Assembly: GCA_016207985.1 (NCBI GenBank)
Contig: JACQYX010000350.1
Coordinates: forward strand, 1-5,180
DNA: 5,180 bases
From: Ignavibacteriales bacterium
Lineage (GTDB): Bacteria > Bacteroidota > Ignavibacteria > UBA10030 > SZUA-254
Direction: 5' to 3'
The notes below the pieces were generated by a model, which was given only the letters and a program-made list of their open reading frames with translations, searched no databases and was not told the origin of the DNA. The position numbers and the translations under genes are program-made. This document shows, piece by piece, positions 1-5,180 of this stretch; positions within the stretch are counted from its first letter, which is position 1; every line of letters starts with the position of its first letter.

Positions 1-483
1 AAGCTCACGCACTTCTGATTTACTTAGGTTTGCTTCGAGTAGTGGGGAGCGAACATTCTGCTCATTTTTTGCTTTGGCACCGGGACGAAAATCGTTCAGG
101 TCATCGGTAATCGTTCCATCAACTACCCACTTGATACCTCGTTCCCGTGCAATGGTGTGCAGCTTGTTGAAGAGTTCCGTCTTGCAATAATAGCAGCGGT
201 CAACAGGATTCTCGCTAAACTTTAAGTTGTCGGTTTCTTCGGTGCGGACTTCCTCGAAACGGGCACCAATAGCTTTTACAAGTCGGACCGCTTCTGTGTA
301 TTCATATTCTGGATATGTTTCCGATTTACCAATGACTGCAAGTGCTTTATCACCTAATACGTCGACGGCAACTTTAAGAAGTAATGTACTATCGACGCCG
401 CCCGAGTAACCGATAGCGACGCTGCCTAAATCTTTGAGTATCGATTTCAATTTTAAAAATTTTTTTTCGAGGTCCGGATTCAT
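1..483 (-). CDS. larE: LarE-type ATP-dependent sacrificial sulfur transferase, N-terminal part (cut by window edge)
   Basis: This is a PP-loop (adenine nucleotide alpha-hydrolase type) ATPase of the LarE family. In characterised LarE, ATP adenylates the pyridinium-biscarboxylate mononucleotide and sulfur is then transferred to it, building the nickel-pincer cofactor of lactate racemase LarA; it acts in the cytosol. Only 161 codons are visible. The PP-loop YSGGVDST is at residues 26-33. The family signature ENPVDRCYYCKTELF is at 91-105, followed by DGTITDDLNDFRPG at 122-135 and SPLLEANLSKSEVR at 146-159, which resemble the LarE blocks GTNxDDxxDYRPG and SPLxEAxLtKxEVR. The sulfur-donor Cys/iron-sulfur region lies beyond the edge and cannot be judged. 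The ATG at 481-483 gives the usual short lead into the PP-loop; no Shine-Dalgarno is visible, only an AT-rich leader. It lies 59 bases downstream of the TPR gene on the same strand, with a hairpin between. No larA, larB or larC is in view, so the substrate is unproven. Family assignment is firm, cofactor role is inferred. Confidence 0.93.
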   Translation of the reverse strand, partial: MNPDLEKKFLKLKSILKDLGSVAIGYSGGVDSTLLLKVAVDVLGDKALAVIGKSETYPEYEYTEAVRLVKAIGARFEEVRTEETDNLKFSENPVDRCYYCKTELFNKLHTIARERGIKWVVDGTITDDLNDFRPGAKAKNEQNVRSPLLEANLSKSEVREL

Positions 484-499
484 AAAATAAATATCGGCT

Positions 500-518
500 G
501 CCCGAAAGTTTTTCGGGC
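500..518. terminator. GC-rich hairpin between the TPR gene and larE, possible terminator
   Basis: GCCCGAAA (500-507) and TTTCGGGC (511-518) form a perfect 8-bp stem with a 3-base GTT loop. Read on the plus strand the stem is followed by GTTTTC, the more terminator-like orientation, yet no plus-strand gene lies upstream in the window. Read on the minus strand, where it would end the TPR transcript, it is followed by AGCCGATATTTATTTT, which is U-rich but has no immediate U-tract. It may be a leaky terminator or attenuator of the TPR transcript, or a processing hairpin just ahead of the larE start. Confidence 0.5.
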
Positions 519-542
519 GTTTTCAATTTGATTAGAGATAAT

Positions 543-1967
543 TTATTTCTCCAGAAGATGTGTAAACTCTTTAATCGAGTGGACGCCGGGGAATTCCTGC
601 TCGAAAACTTTTATCTTTGTGGGATCAAGCTGGAACGATGTCTTCAACGATTCAAGTGCATCATAAGTTTTACGCATCAGGAATAAAACCTTCGCTCTGT
701 CGTAATATGGATCTGCCCAATCCGGCTGTATCTCGATACACTTGTTCAAAGCTTTGAGTGCTTCATTGAAATATCCATATTCAAGCAGCGTTTCACCTAA
801 GTCGAACCATGCATCGAGATTTGTCGGATCCCAGCGAACAGCCATTTTGTAACTGTACAATGCCTCACGCCACTTTCCTAAATTATAAGCAGCATCTGCT
901 TTTGCATGCCAAAGCTCAGGATAGTTTTTGCATAGCGAAAGTGCTTGGGTGTAATCGTTGTACGCTTTTTGATATTCTTCCATAGAATCATAGCAGCTTC
1001 CGCGACCGAAGAATGATTCGTAATGTGTTGGATCGTGTCTGATAGCTTGTGTAAAACATTTGATGGCTTCTTTGTACATTCCGATGTCTTCATAAACATT
1101 CCCTAAATTGTACCAAGACGGAACGTCATGTTCATCGAGTCTGATTGTTTCCCGATAACAAGCTATGGCGTCGTAAATTCTTCCCATGTTGGCGAATGCA
1201 TTTCCTTTATTGTACCATGCAGAAGGAAAGTTTTCTTTGATAGCGAGCGACATATCATAACTCTCAACAGCCCTCGAATATTGTGATATTCGGTTGAGAA
1301 CGATGCCGCGGTTGTACCAGGCATTATAACTGAATGGATCGATTTCGATATGTTTATCGTAGCATTTTAAAGCATCATCGAGTTTATCGAGGCAATCGTA
1401 ACAATATCCAAGTTCATACAATGCGTCTTTATGATTGGGATTACCTTCGAGTATATAGTTGAAGATTTTCAGAGCGTCTTCAAATCGCTCCAATTTTTCA
1501 AGCGTTAGTCCTTTCATGAAAAAAGCTTCCTCATTCGAGGAATCGATTTCTATCGCTTTATCATACCATAGGAGTGCCTCTTCACATTGACCAAGATTAT
1601 CCAGCGCAAATCCATAACCGATCAGAAGTTCAACGTCGACTGGATTTAAATTTCGGGCACGCTCAAGACTGTCCAATGCTTCTCGATACCTCTGAAGGTG
1701 ATTGAGAATAGTCCCTTTTCGCAGCCATGCGTCGGCATTGAGTGGGAGATAATCCAAAAATCGATTGATGAAATGAAGTGCTTCGTTATATTTCTGATTC
1801 TCGAAGTAATAATTCGCAACTTCTTCCAGTGCTTCTATTGTCGATAAGCCGCTGGTTCCTTCGTTCAACTTCTCGGATAGTTTTTTTATTTCTTCTTCGA
1901 TGTTCTCCGGCTTGCGGTGAGGTTCGTCTTGCTCATCATCTATATTTCCAAATTCTAAATTGTCCAT
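543..1967 (-). CDS. Twelve-repeat TPR (tetratricopeptide) protein, cytosolic
   Basis: The 474-residue product is nearly all tetratricopeptide repeats. An acidic leader (residues 1-40, with runs such as DDEQDE and EEEIKKL) is followed by twelve tandem units: the first about 35 residues (41-75), then eleven of exactly 34 residues (76-449), and a 25-residue tail. Units keep the TPR pattern W-x-x-x-G, Y-x-x-A and a final D/N-P, for example DAWLRKG, REALDSLERA, SAWYNKGNAF, KEAIKCFTQAI. TPR arrays form a right-handed superhelix that binds peptides or partner proteins; the partner here is unknown. No signal peptide or membrane segment is seen, so it is probably cytosolic. I chose the ATG at 1965-1967 because GAAGG precedes it by 7 bases. 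A longer reading frame starts at 2027, but that ATG overlaps the -35 box of the likely promoter and its extra 20 residues are not TPR-like. The fold is certain; the specific role is not recognisable. Confidence 0.93.
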   Translation of the reverse strand: MDNLEFGNIDDEQDEPHRKPENIEEEIKKLSEKLNEGTSGLSTIEALEEVANYYFENQKYNEALHFINRFLDYLPLNADAWLRKGTILNHLQRYREALDSLERARNLNPVDVELLIGYGFALDNLGQCEEALLWYDKAIEIDSSNEEAFFMKGLTLEKLERFEDALKIFNYILEGNPNHKDALYELGYCYDCLDKLDDALKCYDKHIEIDPFSYNAWYNRGIVLNRISQYSRAVESYDMSLAIKENFPSAWYNKGNAFANMGRIYDAIACYRETIRLDEHDVPSWYNLGNVYEDIGMYKEAIKCFTQAIRHDPTHYESFFGRGSCYDSMEEYQKAYNDYTQALSLCKNYPELWHAKADAAYNLGKWREALYSYKMAVRWDPTNLDAWFDLGETLLEYGYFNEALKALNKCIEIQPDWADPYYDRAKVLFLMRKTYDALESLKTSFQLDPTKIKVFEQEFPGVHSIKEFTHLLEK

Positions 1968-1974
1968 ACTCACA

Positions 1975-1980
1975 CCTTCA
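1975..1980 (-). promoter_or_regulatory. Ribosome binding site of the TPR gene
   Basis: TGAAGG on the minus strand lies 7 bases before the ATG at 1967. It decides the start in favour of MDNLEF over the longer open frame beginning at 2027. Confidence 0.7.
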
Positions 1981-1997
1981 AAAAAATGTACTGATGC

Positions 1998-2027
1998 AAT
2001 ATAAATAAAAAAATAATCGGAAGTCAA
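1998..2027 (-). promoter_or_regulatory. Sigma70-like promoter for the TPR gene
   Basis: On the minus strand, TTGACT (2027-2022, five of six to TTGACA) and TATATT (2003-1998, five of six to TATAAT) are separated by 18 bases of T-rich sequence. The predicted start of transcription is near 1991, giving a leader of about 24 bases that contains the GAAGG ribosome binding site. Seen by eye only; whether this lineage uses this consensus for housekeeping genes is an assumption. Confidence 0.55.
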
Positions 2028-2058
2028 GTGATTGTATGGCTCAAACAGTGTAACTTCA

Positions 2059-2087
2059 TTGTTTTTTATGGAAAAATCAGGTATATT
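2059..2087 (+). promoter_or_regulatory. Candidate promoter for the yggS-divIVA-pnp-DUF2905-ileS operon
   Basis: TTGTTT (2059-2064) and TATATT (2082-2087) are spaced by 17 bases, diverging from the TPR promoter. The -10 matches five of six consensus bases but the -35 only three. The predicted transcript would start near 2094, leaving about 11 bases before the yggS ATG at 2105, which has no obvious Shine-Dalgarno. Weak evidence in an AT-rich stretch. Confidence 0.33.
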
Positions 2088-2175
2088 TAATACTTCGAAA
2101 CCGAATGATCGCTGAAAATGTATTAAATATCAAACGCCGAATCGCCTCGGTTTGTAAAAAATACGACAAATTGCC

Positions 2176-2188
2176 GAGGTTGGTTTGT
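2176..2188 (+). other. Deletion junction in yggS, readable in both frames
   Basis: GAGGTTGGTTTGT sits where the two yggS frames meet. In the upstream frame (CCG AGG TTG GTT TGT) it gives P-R-L-V-C, matching the strand just before the VSK lysine motif. In the downstream frame (GAG GTT GGT TTG TTC) it gives E-V-G-L-F, matching the A-G-x-x-FGEN region. One sequence serving both ends is what remains when a segment between two short direct repeats is lost. The second copy is inferred, not seen. Confidence 0.6.
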
Positions 2189-2717
2189 TCGATATTGGTG
2201 AGAGTTATGTTCAAGAAATGCGTCAGAAACATGACGAAGTATCTGATGAAAGAATAAAATGGCATTTTATCGGTCATCTGCAGTCGAACAAGGTTAAATA
2301 TATCGTTGAGTGGATTCATCTTATTCATGCGGTCGATTCAATAAAGCTTGGAAATGAAATATCGAGATGTGTAGCCAGATTTGGGCGTCAGGTGGATGTA
2401 TTGATTGAAGTAAATACGAGCGGTGAAGCTACCCATTATGGAGTCCCTATAGATGAAACTCTTATGTTAGTAAAAGAAATATCTCAATTACCAAATATCA
2501 ATGTATGTGGATTGATGACGATGGGTCCATTTCTCCCTGATCCGGAAGAGTCTAGACCTGCTTTTTGTATGCTTCGAGCATTAAGAGAAACAATTGAAAA
2601 GGAAACTCATAAACTCCCAGTTCTTTCGATGGGTATGTCTAACGATTTCGAGGTAGCTATCGAGGAAGGAGCAACGATGATTCGGATTGGAACAGCAATC
2701 TTCGGTAGTCGCACAAC

Positions 2718-2722
2718 GAGGA
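2718..2722 (+). promoter_or_regulatory. Ribosome binding site of the DivIVA gene
   Basis: GAGGA lies 8 bases before the ATG at 2731, inside the last codons of yggS. This independent site would let the DivIVA gene be translated although ribosomes starting at the yggS ATG stop at 2257. Confidence 0.65.
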
Positions 2723-2730
2723 ATTAAAAT

Positions 2731-3270
2731 ATGAAACTAACAGCATCCGAGATACGGAAACACACATTTAAATCAAAAATCTCCGGATTTAATCCTGCAG
2801 AGGTATTAAATTTTTTGGAAGTGATTGCAGGTGAGTGGGAAGAATCTCAGCGTCAGCAATCTGAATTGAGAGAGAAAATTATTGAGCTGGAGACCAAGCT
2901 CAAAGATTACCTCACAATGGAGAAAGCAATCCAGCAAACTTTTCTGCAGGCACAGGAGACAAGCATGAAGGGTTTAGAGAATGCCCGCAAAGAAGCCCAG
3001 CTTATTATCCAGGAAGCGGAAATCAAAGCGGCGCAGATTGTCGATAAGGCACGCACAGACTTGACAACTCTCAAAGAACAGTTCACAATTCTGAAGGCGA
3101 AAAAAGATTCCATCGTTGCTCGTCTGAAGATGATGCTACATTCAGAGCTTGATCTCATCAGAGCACTTGAAGTCGACGAAGAATTACAGCTCCAGCAGTC
3201 GAGCGGGAATGAACAAGAGATAACGAAAGCTAAAACAGAAATTGAAGAGATTATCAAACAATTGGAGTAA
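2731..3270 (+). CDS. divIVA: DivIVA-domain coiled-coil protein
   Basis: DivIVA proteins form coiled-coil dimers and larger assemblies that sense membrane curvature at poles and septa and recruit division or cell-envelope partners. The first 29 residues align without gaps to the Bacillus subtilis DivIVA lipid-binding domain: L3-T4, I8, T12-F13, G19, E24-V25 and F28-L29 are all kept. Residues about 30-125 are rich in E, K, Q and A in coiled-coil fashion ([32 protein letters not shown]), with a further charged helix at about 145-179. There is no membrane segment. Odd point: positions 17-18, Phe-Arg in B. subtilis, are Ile-Ser here. The gene starts 3 bases after the yggS stop and ends 4 bases before the PNP start, so it sits firmly within the operon. 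The 179-residue length is typical of the shorter DivIVA proteins. The family call is secure; a role in division versus another polar function cannot be told from sequence. Confidence 0.9.
   Translation: MKLTASEIRKHTFKSKISGFNPAEVLNFLEVIAGEWEESQRQQSELREKIIELETKLKDYLTMEKAIQQTFLQAQETSMKGLENARKEAQLIIQEAEIKAAQIVDKARTDLTTLKEQFTILKAKKDSIVARLKMMLHSELDLIRALEVDEELQLQQSSGNEQEITKAKTEIEEIIKQLE
3264..3267 (+). promoter_or_regulatory. Ribosome binding site of the PNP gene
   Basis: GGAG lies 7 bases before the ATG at 3275, overlapping the end of the DivIVA gene. It decides the PNP start at 3275; the alternative in-frame ATG at 3242 would add 11 non-conserved residues inside the DivIVA coding region. Confidence 0.7.
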
Positions 3271-3274
3271 CAGT

Positions 3275-4105
3275 ATGATATCACTTCGTGAGCAAATTGA
3301 AGAATCGGTTAAATATATCAGGAAGCATACAAAGATGCGTACCGAGATTGGAATCATTCTTGGAACGGGTCTCGGTGGATTAGTCAAAGAAATACGAAAG
3401 GAAATTGTTCTCGATTATGACGAAATTCCTTACTTCCCGATTTCGACCGTTGAATCGCACCATGGTAAACTGATATTCGGTACGCTGGCTGGGAAAAAAG
3501 TAGTCGCTATGCAGGGAAGATTCCACTATTACGAAGGATACAGTATGCAGCAGGTGACGTATCCGGTGCGTGTGATGTCTTATAAAACCGGTCTCGGTGT
3601 GAAAACTTTGTTGATCTCGAATGCAGCGGGTGGAATGAATCCAGAATTTCGTCGCAGTGATCTTATGATCATTACCGATCATATCAATCTTCAGGGTGAT
3701 AATCCATTAATCGGACCGAATGATGATGAATTAGGATCGCGGTTTCCAGATATGTCGGAACCTTATAGTAAATCGTTGATCGCTCTTGCAGATAAAATTG
3801 CACGCGAAAAAAAGATTAAGGTTCAGCACGGTGTATTTGTCGCTGTTCAGGGTCCGAATCTTGAGACAAAAGCAGAGTATCGTTTTCTCCGAAACATAGG
3901 TGCGGACGCAGTCGGCATGTCGACCGTTCCTGAGGACATTGTTGCCATTCACATGGGAATGCGTGTGCTCGGTATCTCTATTATAACAGATGAATGTTTC
4001 CCTGATACACTTCAACCGGTTTCGGTCGATGAGATAATAAAAGTCGCAAATAAAGCGGAGCCGAAGCTCACAAAAATTATGAAAGAATTGGTTAGAAGGC
4101 TTTAA
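3275..4105 (+). CDS. Purine nucleoside phosphorylase (trimeric PNP/MTAP family)
   Basis: The enzyme splits purine nucleosides with phosphate into free base and (deoxy)ribose 1-phosphate for purine salvage in the cytosol. The 276 residues are typical of the trimeric family. Visible signatures are the phosphate-binding loop GTGLGG (30-35; Thr31 replaces mammalian Ser33), the phosphate-contact block GRFHYYEGY (81-89; His84 matches human His86), NAAGGMNP (116-123), GPNLETKAE (193-201; Glu201 is the base-binding glutamate), and VGMSTVPE (213-220; Met215 and Ser216 contact ribose and phosphate). At position 239, in ITDE, an Asp replaces human Asn243, the residue that favours 6-oxopurines; this could widen use to 6-aminopurines. 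The first part ([10 protein letters not shown]) matches family N-termini starting from the ATG at 3275, which has a GGAG site. The gene is 4 bases after the DivIVA gene and 22 before the DUF2905 gene. Family identity is very secure; base preference is uncertain, and methylthioadenosine use cannot be excluded. Confidence 0.95.
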   Translation: MISLREQIEESVKYIRKHTKMRTEIGIILGTGLGGLVKEIRKEIVLDYDEIPYFPISTVESHHGKLIFGTLAGKKVVAMQGRFHYYEGYSMQQVTYPVRVMSYKTGLGVKTLLISNAAGGMNPEFRRSDLMIITDHINLQGDNPLIGPNDDELGSRFPDMSEPYSKSLIALADKIAREKKIKVQHGVFVAVQGPNLETKAEYRFLRNIGADAVGMSTVPEDIVAIHMGMRVLGISIITDECFPDTLQPVSVDEIIKVANKAEPKLTKIMKELVRRL

Positions 4106-4127
4106 GCATTGCATTGGTTAGTGTAAT

Positions 4128-4352
4128 ATGCAAGCATTCGGAAAGTTATTGATCGTATTCGGTTTTGTAACCATCGTTCTCGGCGTTATTTTGTTGTTTT
4201 TCGATAAAATTCCCTTGATCGGCAAGTTACCGGGTGATATAAATATTAAGAAGGATAATTTTCAGTTTTATTTTCCAATCACATCGAGCCTTGTTTTAAG
4301 TATCATCATAAGTCTGATTTTGTGGTTAGTATCATTAATCAGTAGAAAGTGA
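4128..4352 (+). CDS. DUF2905-family small two-helix membrane protein
   Basis: This 74-residue protein has two hydrophobic helices (about 6-25 and 51-71) joined by a short polar loop with the family hallmark IGKLPGDINIKKDNFQFYFP (31-50); the LPGDI core and the FYFP entry into helix 2 are characteristic of DUF2905. No biochemical function is established for the family. A basic end (SRK) follows helix 2. The ATG at 4128 gives the usual short N-terminus (GKLLIVFG) right before helix 1; no clear Shine-Dalgarno is visible in the 22 bases after the PNP stop. It lies 12 bases before ileS and in the same frame. Its place in a packed operon suggests co-expression with PNP and ileS, but nothing shows a functional link. 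Membrane placement is predicted from hydrophobicity only. Confidence 0.9.
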   Translation: MQAFGKLLIVFGFVTIVLGVILLFFDKIPLIGKLPGDINIKKDNFQFYFPITSSLVLSIIISLILWLVSLISRK

Positions 4353-4364
4353 ATTGACAAAATA

Positions 4365-5180
4365 GTGTTCAAAGAATTAACAGATAAAATAAATTATTCC
4401 CAGCTTGAGTTAGAAATACTCAAGTTTTGGAAGGAACAAAAAATCTTCGAGAAGAGCATTAGCCAGAGGGAAGGCAAACCCGGCTTCACGTTCTACGAAG
4501 GTCCGCCAACAGCTAACGGACGCCCGGGCATTCACCATGTTATGAGCCGCACCTTAAAAGACCTTGTTTGCCGATATAAAACTATGCGCGGTTTTCAAGT
4601 TCATCGAAAAGCAGGATGGGATACACATGGTTTACCTGTTGAAATCGAAGTCGAAAAAATGCTCGGCTTCAAACATAAAGACGATATTGTCAAATATGGT
4701 GTGTCGAAGTTCAACGAAGAGTGTAAAAAATCGGTGTGGAAATATTTGGGTGATTGGGAAAACCTTACAAAGCGGATGGGTTACTGGGTTAACTTAGATG
4801 ATCCATACATAACATTTAAGAATGAATACATCGAGTCGATATGGTGGGCGCTGAAGCAATACTTCGATAAAGGTTTTATCTATAAAGGTTACAAAATCCA
4901 GCCATACTGCCCGCGCTGCGAAACACCTCTTTCATCTCACGAGGTTTCGCTCGGTTACGAGGATGTAAAAGATCCAAGCATCTATGTAAAGATGAAATTA
5001 AAAGGCGAGGAAAACACTTTTTTTCTTGTCTGGACAACGACACCATGGACGCTTATCTCAAATGTCGCGCTGGCTGTTCATCCTGAAGTCGATTACGTCA
5101 AGGTTGAGCATAAAGGTGAGAAATTAATTCTTGCCGAAGCTCGCTTAGGTGTGCTCGATGGTGAATACTTGATCGTTGAG
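4365..5180 (+). CDS. ileS: Isoleucyl-tRNA synthetase, N-terminal part (cut by window edge)
   Basis: The class I enzyme charges tRNA-Ile with isoleucine and clears mischarged valine in an editing domain. The first 272 codons are visible. The lead LELEILKFWKEQKIF (14-28) and FYEGPPTANGRPGIHH (43-58) mark the start of the Rossmann catalytic domain; the HIGH signature appears as GIHH, a variant I associate with one IleRS clade. GWDTHGLPVE (84-93), KFNEECKKSVWKYLGDWENL (115-134), YWVNLDDPYIT (140-150) and the CPRC pair (182-185) follow. The CP1 editing domain begins with SSHEVSLGYEDV (190-201) and contains the threonine-rich WTTTPWT (223-229), central to hydrolysis of Val-tRNA. The KMSKS loop and anticodon-binding domain lie beyond the edge. 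I chose the GTG at 4365: it is the only ordinary start codon between the upstream in-frame stop (4350-4352) and the conserved LELEILKFW block; the first in-frame ATG (4542) falls beyond the HIGH region. No strong Shine-Dalgarno is visible. Last visible gene of the operon. Confidence 0.96.
   Translation, partial: MFKELTDKINYSQLELEILKFWKEQKIFEKSISQREGKPGFTFYEGPPTANGRPGIHHVMSRTLKDLVCRYKTMRGFQVHRKAGWDTHGLPVEIEVEKMLGFKHKDDIVKYGVSKFNEECKKSVWKYLGDWENLTKRMGYWVNLDDPYITFKNEYIESIWWALKQYFDKGFIYKGYKIQPYCPRCETPLSSHEVSLGYEDVKDPSIYVKMKLKGEENTFFLVWTTTPWTLISNVALAVHPEVDYVKVEHKGEKLILAEARLGVLDGEYLIVE

Larger units (their letters stand above)
2105..2727 (+). pseudogene. yggS: yggS-family PLP homeostasis protein, frameshifted by an internal deletion that removes the PLP-lysine motif
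   Basis: YggS/PLPBP proteins are cytosolic single-domain (beta/alpha)8-barrel proteins that bind pyridoxal 5'-phosphate and keep vitamin B6 and amino-acid pools balanced; no catalytic activity is established. From the ATG at 2105 the frame reads MIAENVLNIKRRIASVCKK and goes on to LPRLVC, matching family N-termini (human PLPBP has PRLVAVSK). It then leaves the family pattern and stops at 2255-2257. Another frame picks up at about 2176 with EVGLFDIGESYVQE (family FGENYVQE) and continues to the stop at 2725-2727 with WHFIGHLQSNK, HAVDS, VLIEVNTSGE, GLMTMGPF, SMGMSNDFE and MIRIGTAIFGSR. About 18 codons plus one base (roughly 55 bases) are missing, including the expected AVSK lysine. The restored length would be about 225 residues, normal for the family. 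The remainder is well conserved, so the lesion is recent or an assembly error. A TTG at 2185 with GAGG five bases upstream could start a 180-residue remnant. Confidence 0.9.

Noticed and set aside
460..467. A8 run (minus strand) near the larE start as a phase-variation or slippage site
   Set aside because: It simply encodes Glu-Lys-Lys-Phe in an AT-rich genome and the reading frame is intact through conserved motifs.
621..1847. The tandem units of the TPR gene as a DNA-level repeat array or CRISPR-like element
   Set aside because: The 102-base periodicity is at protein level only; units differ widely in nucleotide sequence and there are no identical repeats or spacers.
878..2008. Other open frames inside the TPR gene (878-1099 minus, 1778-2008 plus)
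   Set aside because: They overlap a clearly coding TPR array in other frames and show no recognisable motif or ribosome binding site.
1968..2027. Longer TPR protein starting at 2027 with 20 extra residues
   Set aside because: Its ATG overlaps the likely -35 box, the extra residues are not TPR-like, and a good GAAGG site precedes the ATG at 1967.
2156..2161. A6 run in yggS as a programmed -1 frameshift site joining the two frames
   Set aside because: The shift direction would fit, but family similarity in the upstream frame continues past the run (LPRLVC up to 2188), and the fused product would still lack the lysine segment. A deletion explains the data better.
3242..3274. PNP start at 3242, overlapping the DivIVA gene
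   Set aside because: The 11 added residues are DivIVA coding sequence read in another frame; GGAG at 3264-3267 fits the ATG at 3275.
2907..4114. Minus-strand open frames opposite the DivIVA and PNP genes
   Set aside because: They are antisense to strongly conserved genes, are rich in Ser, Cys, Arg and Phe as expected for shadow frames, and have no family resemblance.
4564..4797. Plus-strand 77-codon frame inside ileS
   Set aside because: The ileS frame carries the conserved synthetase motifs throughout this stretch, so this is an out-of-frame shadow.

Overview
The window looks like chromosomal housekeeping DNA from a moderately AT-rich bacterium, most likely of the Bacteroidota/Chlorobi/Ignavibacteria (FCB) group. 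The evidence is the isoleucyl-tRNA synthetase with a PGIHH version of the HIGH signature, the GTGLGG-type purine nucleoside phosphorylase, the DUF2905 membrane protein just before ileS, and a gene order that I associate with that group. Several genes have clear Shine-Dalgarno sequences (GAAGG, GAGGA, GGAG), so it does not look like a typical Bacteroidia gut lineage. The taxonomic placement is an inference; no marker here is decisive.

Layout: the left part (1-1967) is on the minus strand. It holds a 474-residue protein made of twelve tandem TPR repeats and, downstream of it, the first 161 codons of a LarE-type PP-loop sulfur transferase that runs off the window. A GC-rich hairpin separates the two. 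The 137-base divergent region (1968-2104) has a good sigma70-like promoter firing leftward into the TPR gene and a weaker candidate firing rightward.

The right part (2105-5180) is a tightly packed plus-strand operon: yggS (PLP homeostasis), a DivIVA-domain coiled-coil protein, purine nucleoside phosphorylase, a two-helix DUF2905 protein, and the start of ileS, which is cut by the window edge. Gaps are 3, 4, 22 and 12 bases. The genes belong to different processes (vitamin B6 homeostasis, cell pole or division organisation, purine salvage, translation), so the shared transcript is probably a housekeeping linkage and not a pathway.

The main observation is that yggS is broken. Its N-terminal part is in one frame and the rest in another, and about 55 bases appear to be missing exactly where the AVSK motif with the PLP-binding lysine should be. 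The junction sequence reads sensibly in both frames, as expected for a deletion between short direct repeats. Smaller points are a DivIVA N-terminus lacking the usual Phe-Arg membrane-contact pair and a PNP with Asp where the mammalian enzyme has the base-specifying Asn. I found no RNA genes, CRISPR array, insertion sequence or phage gene, and no convincing new multi-gene system.
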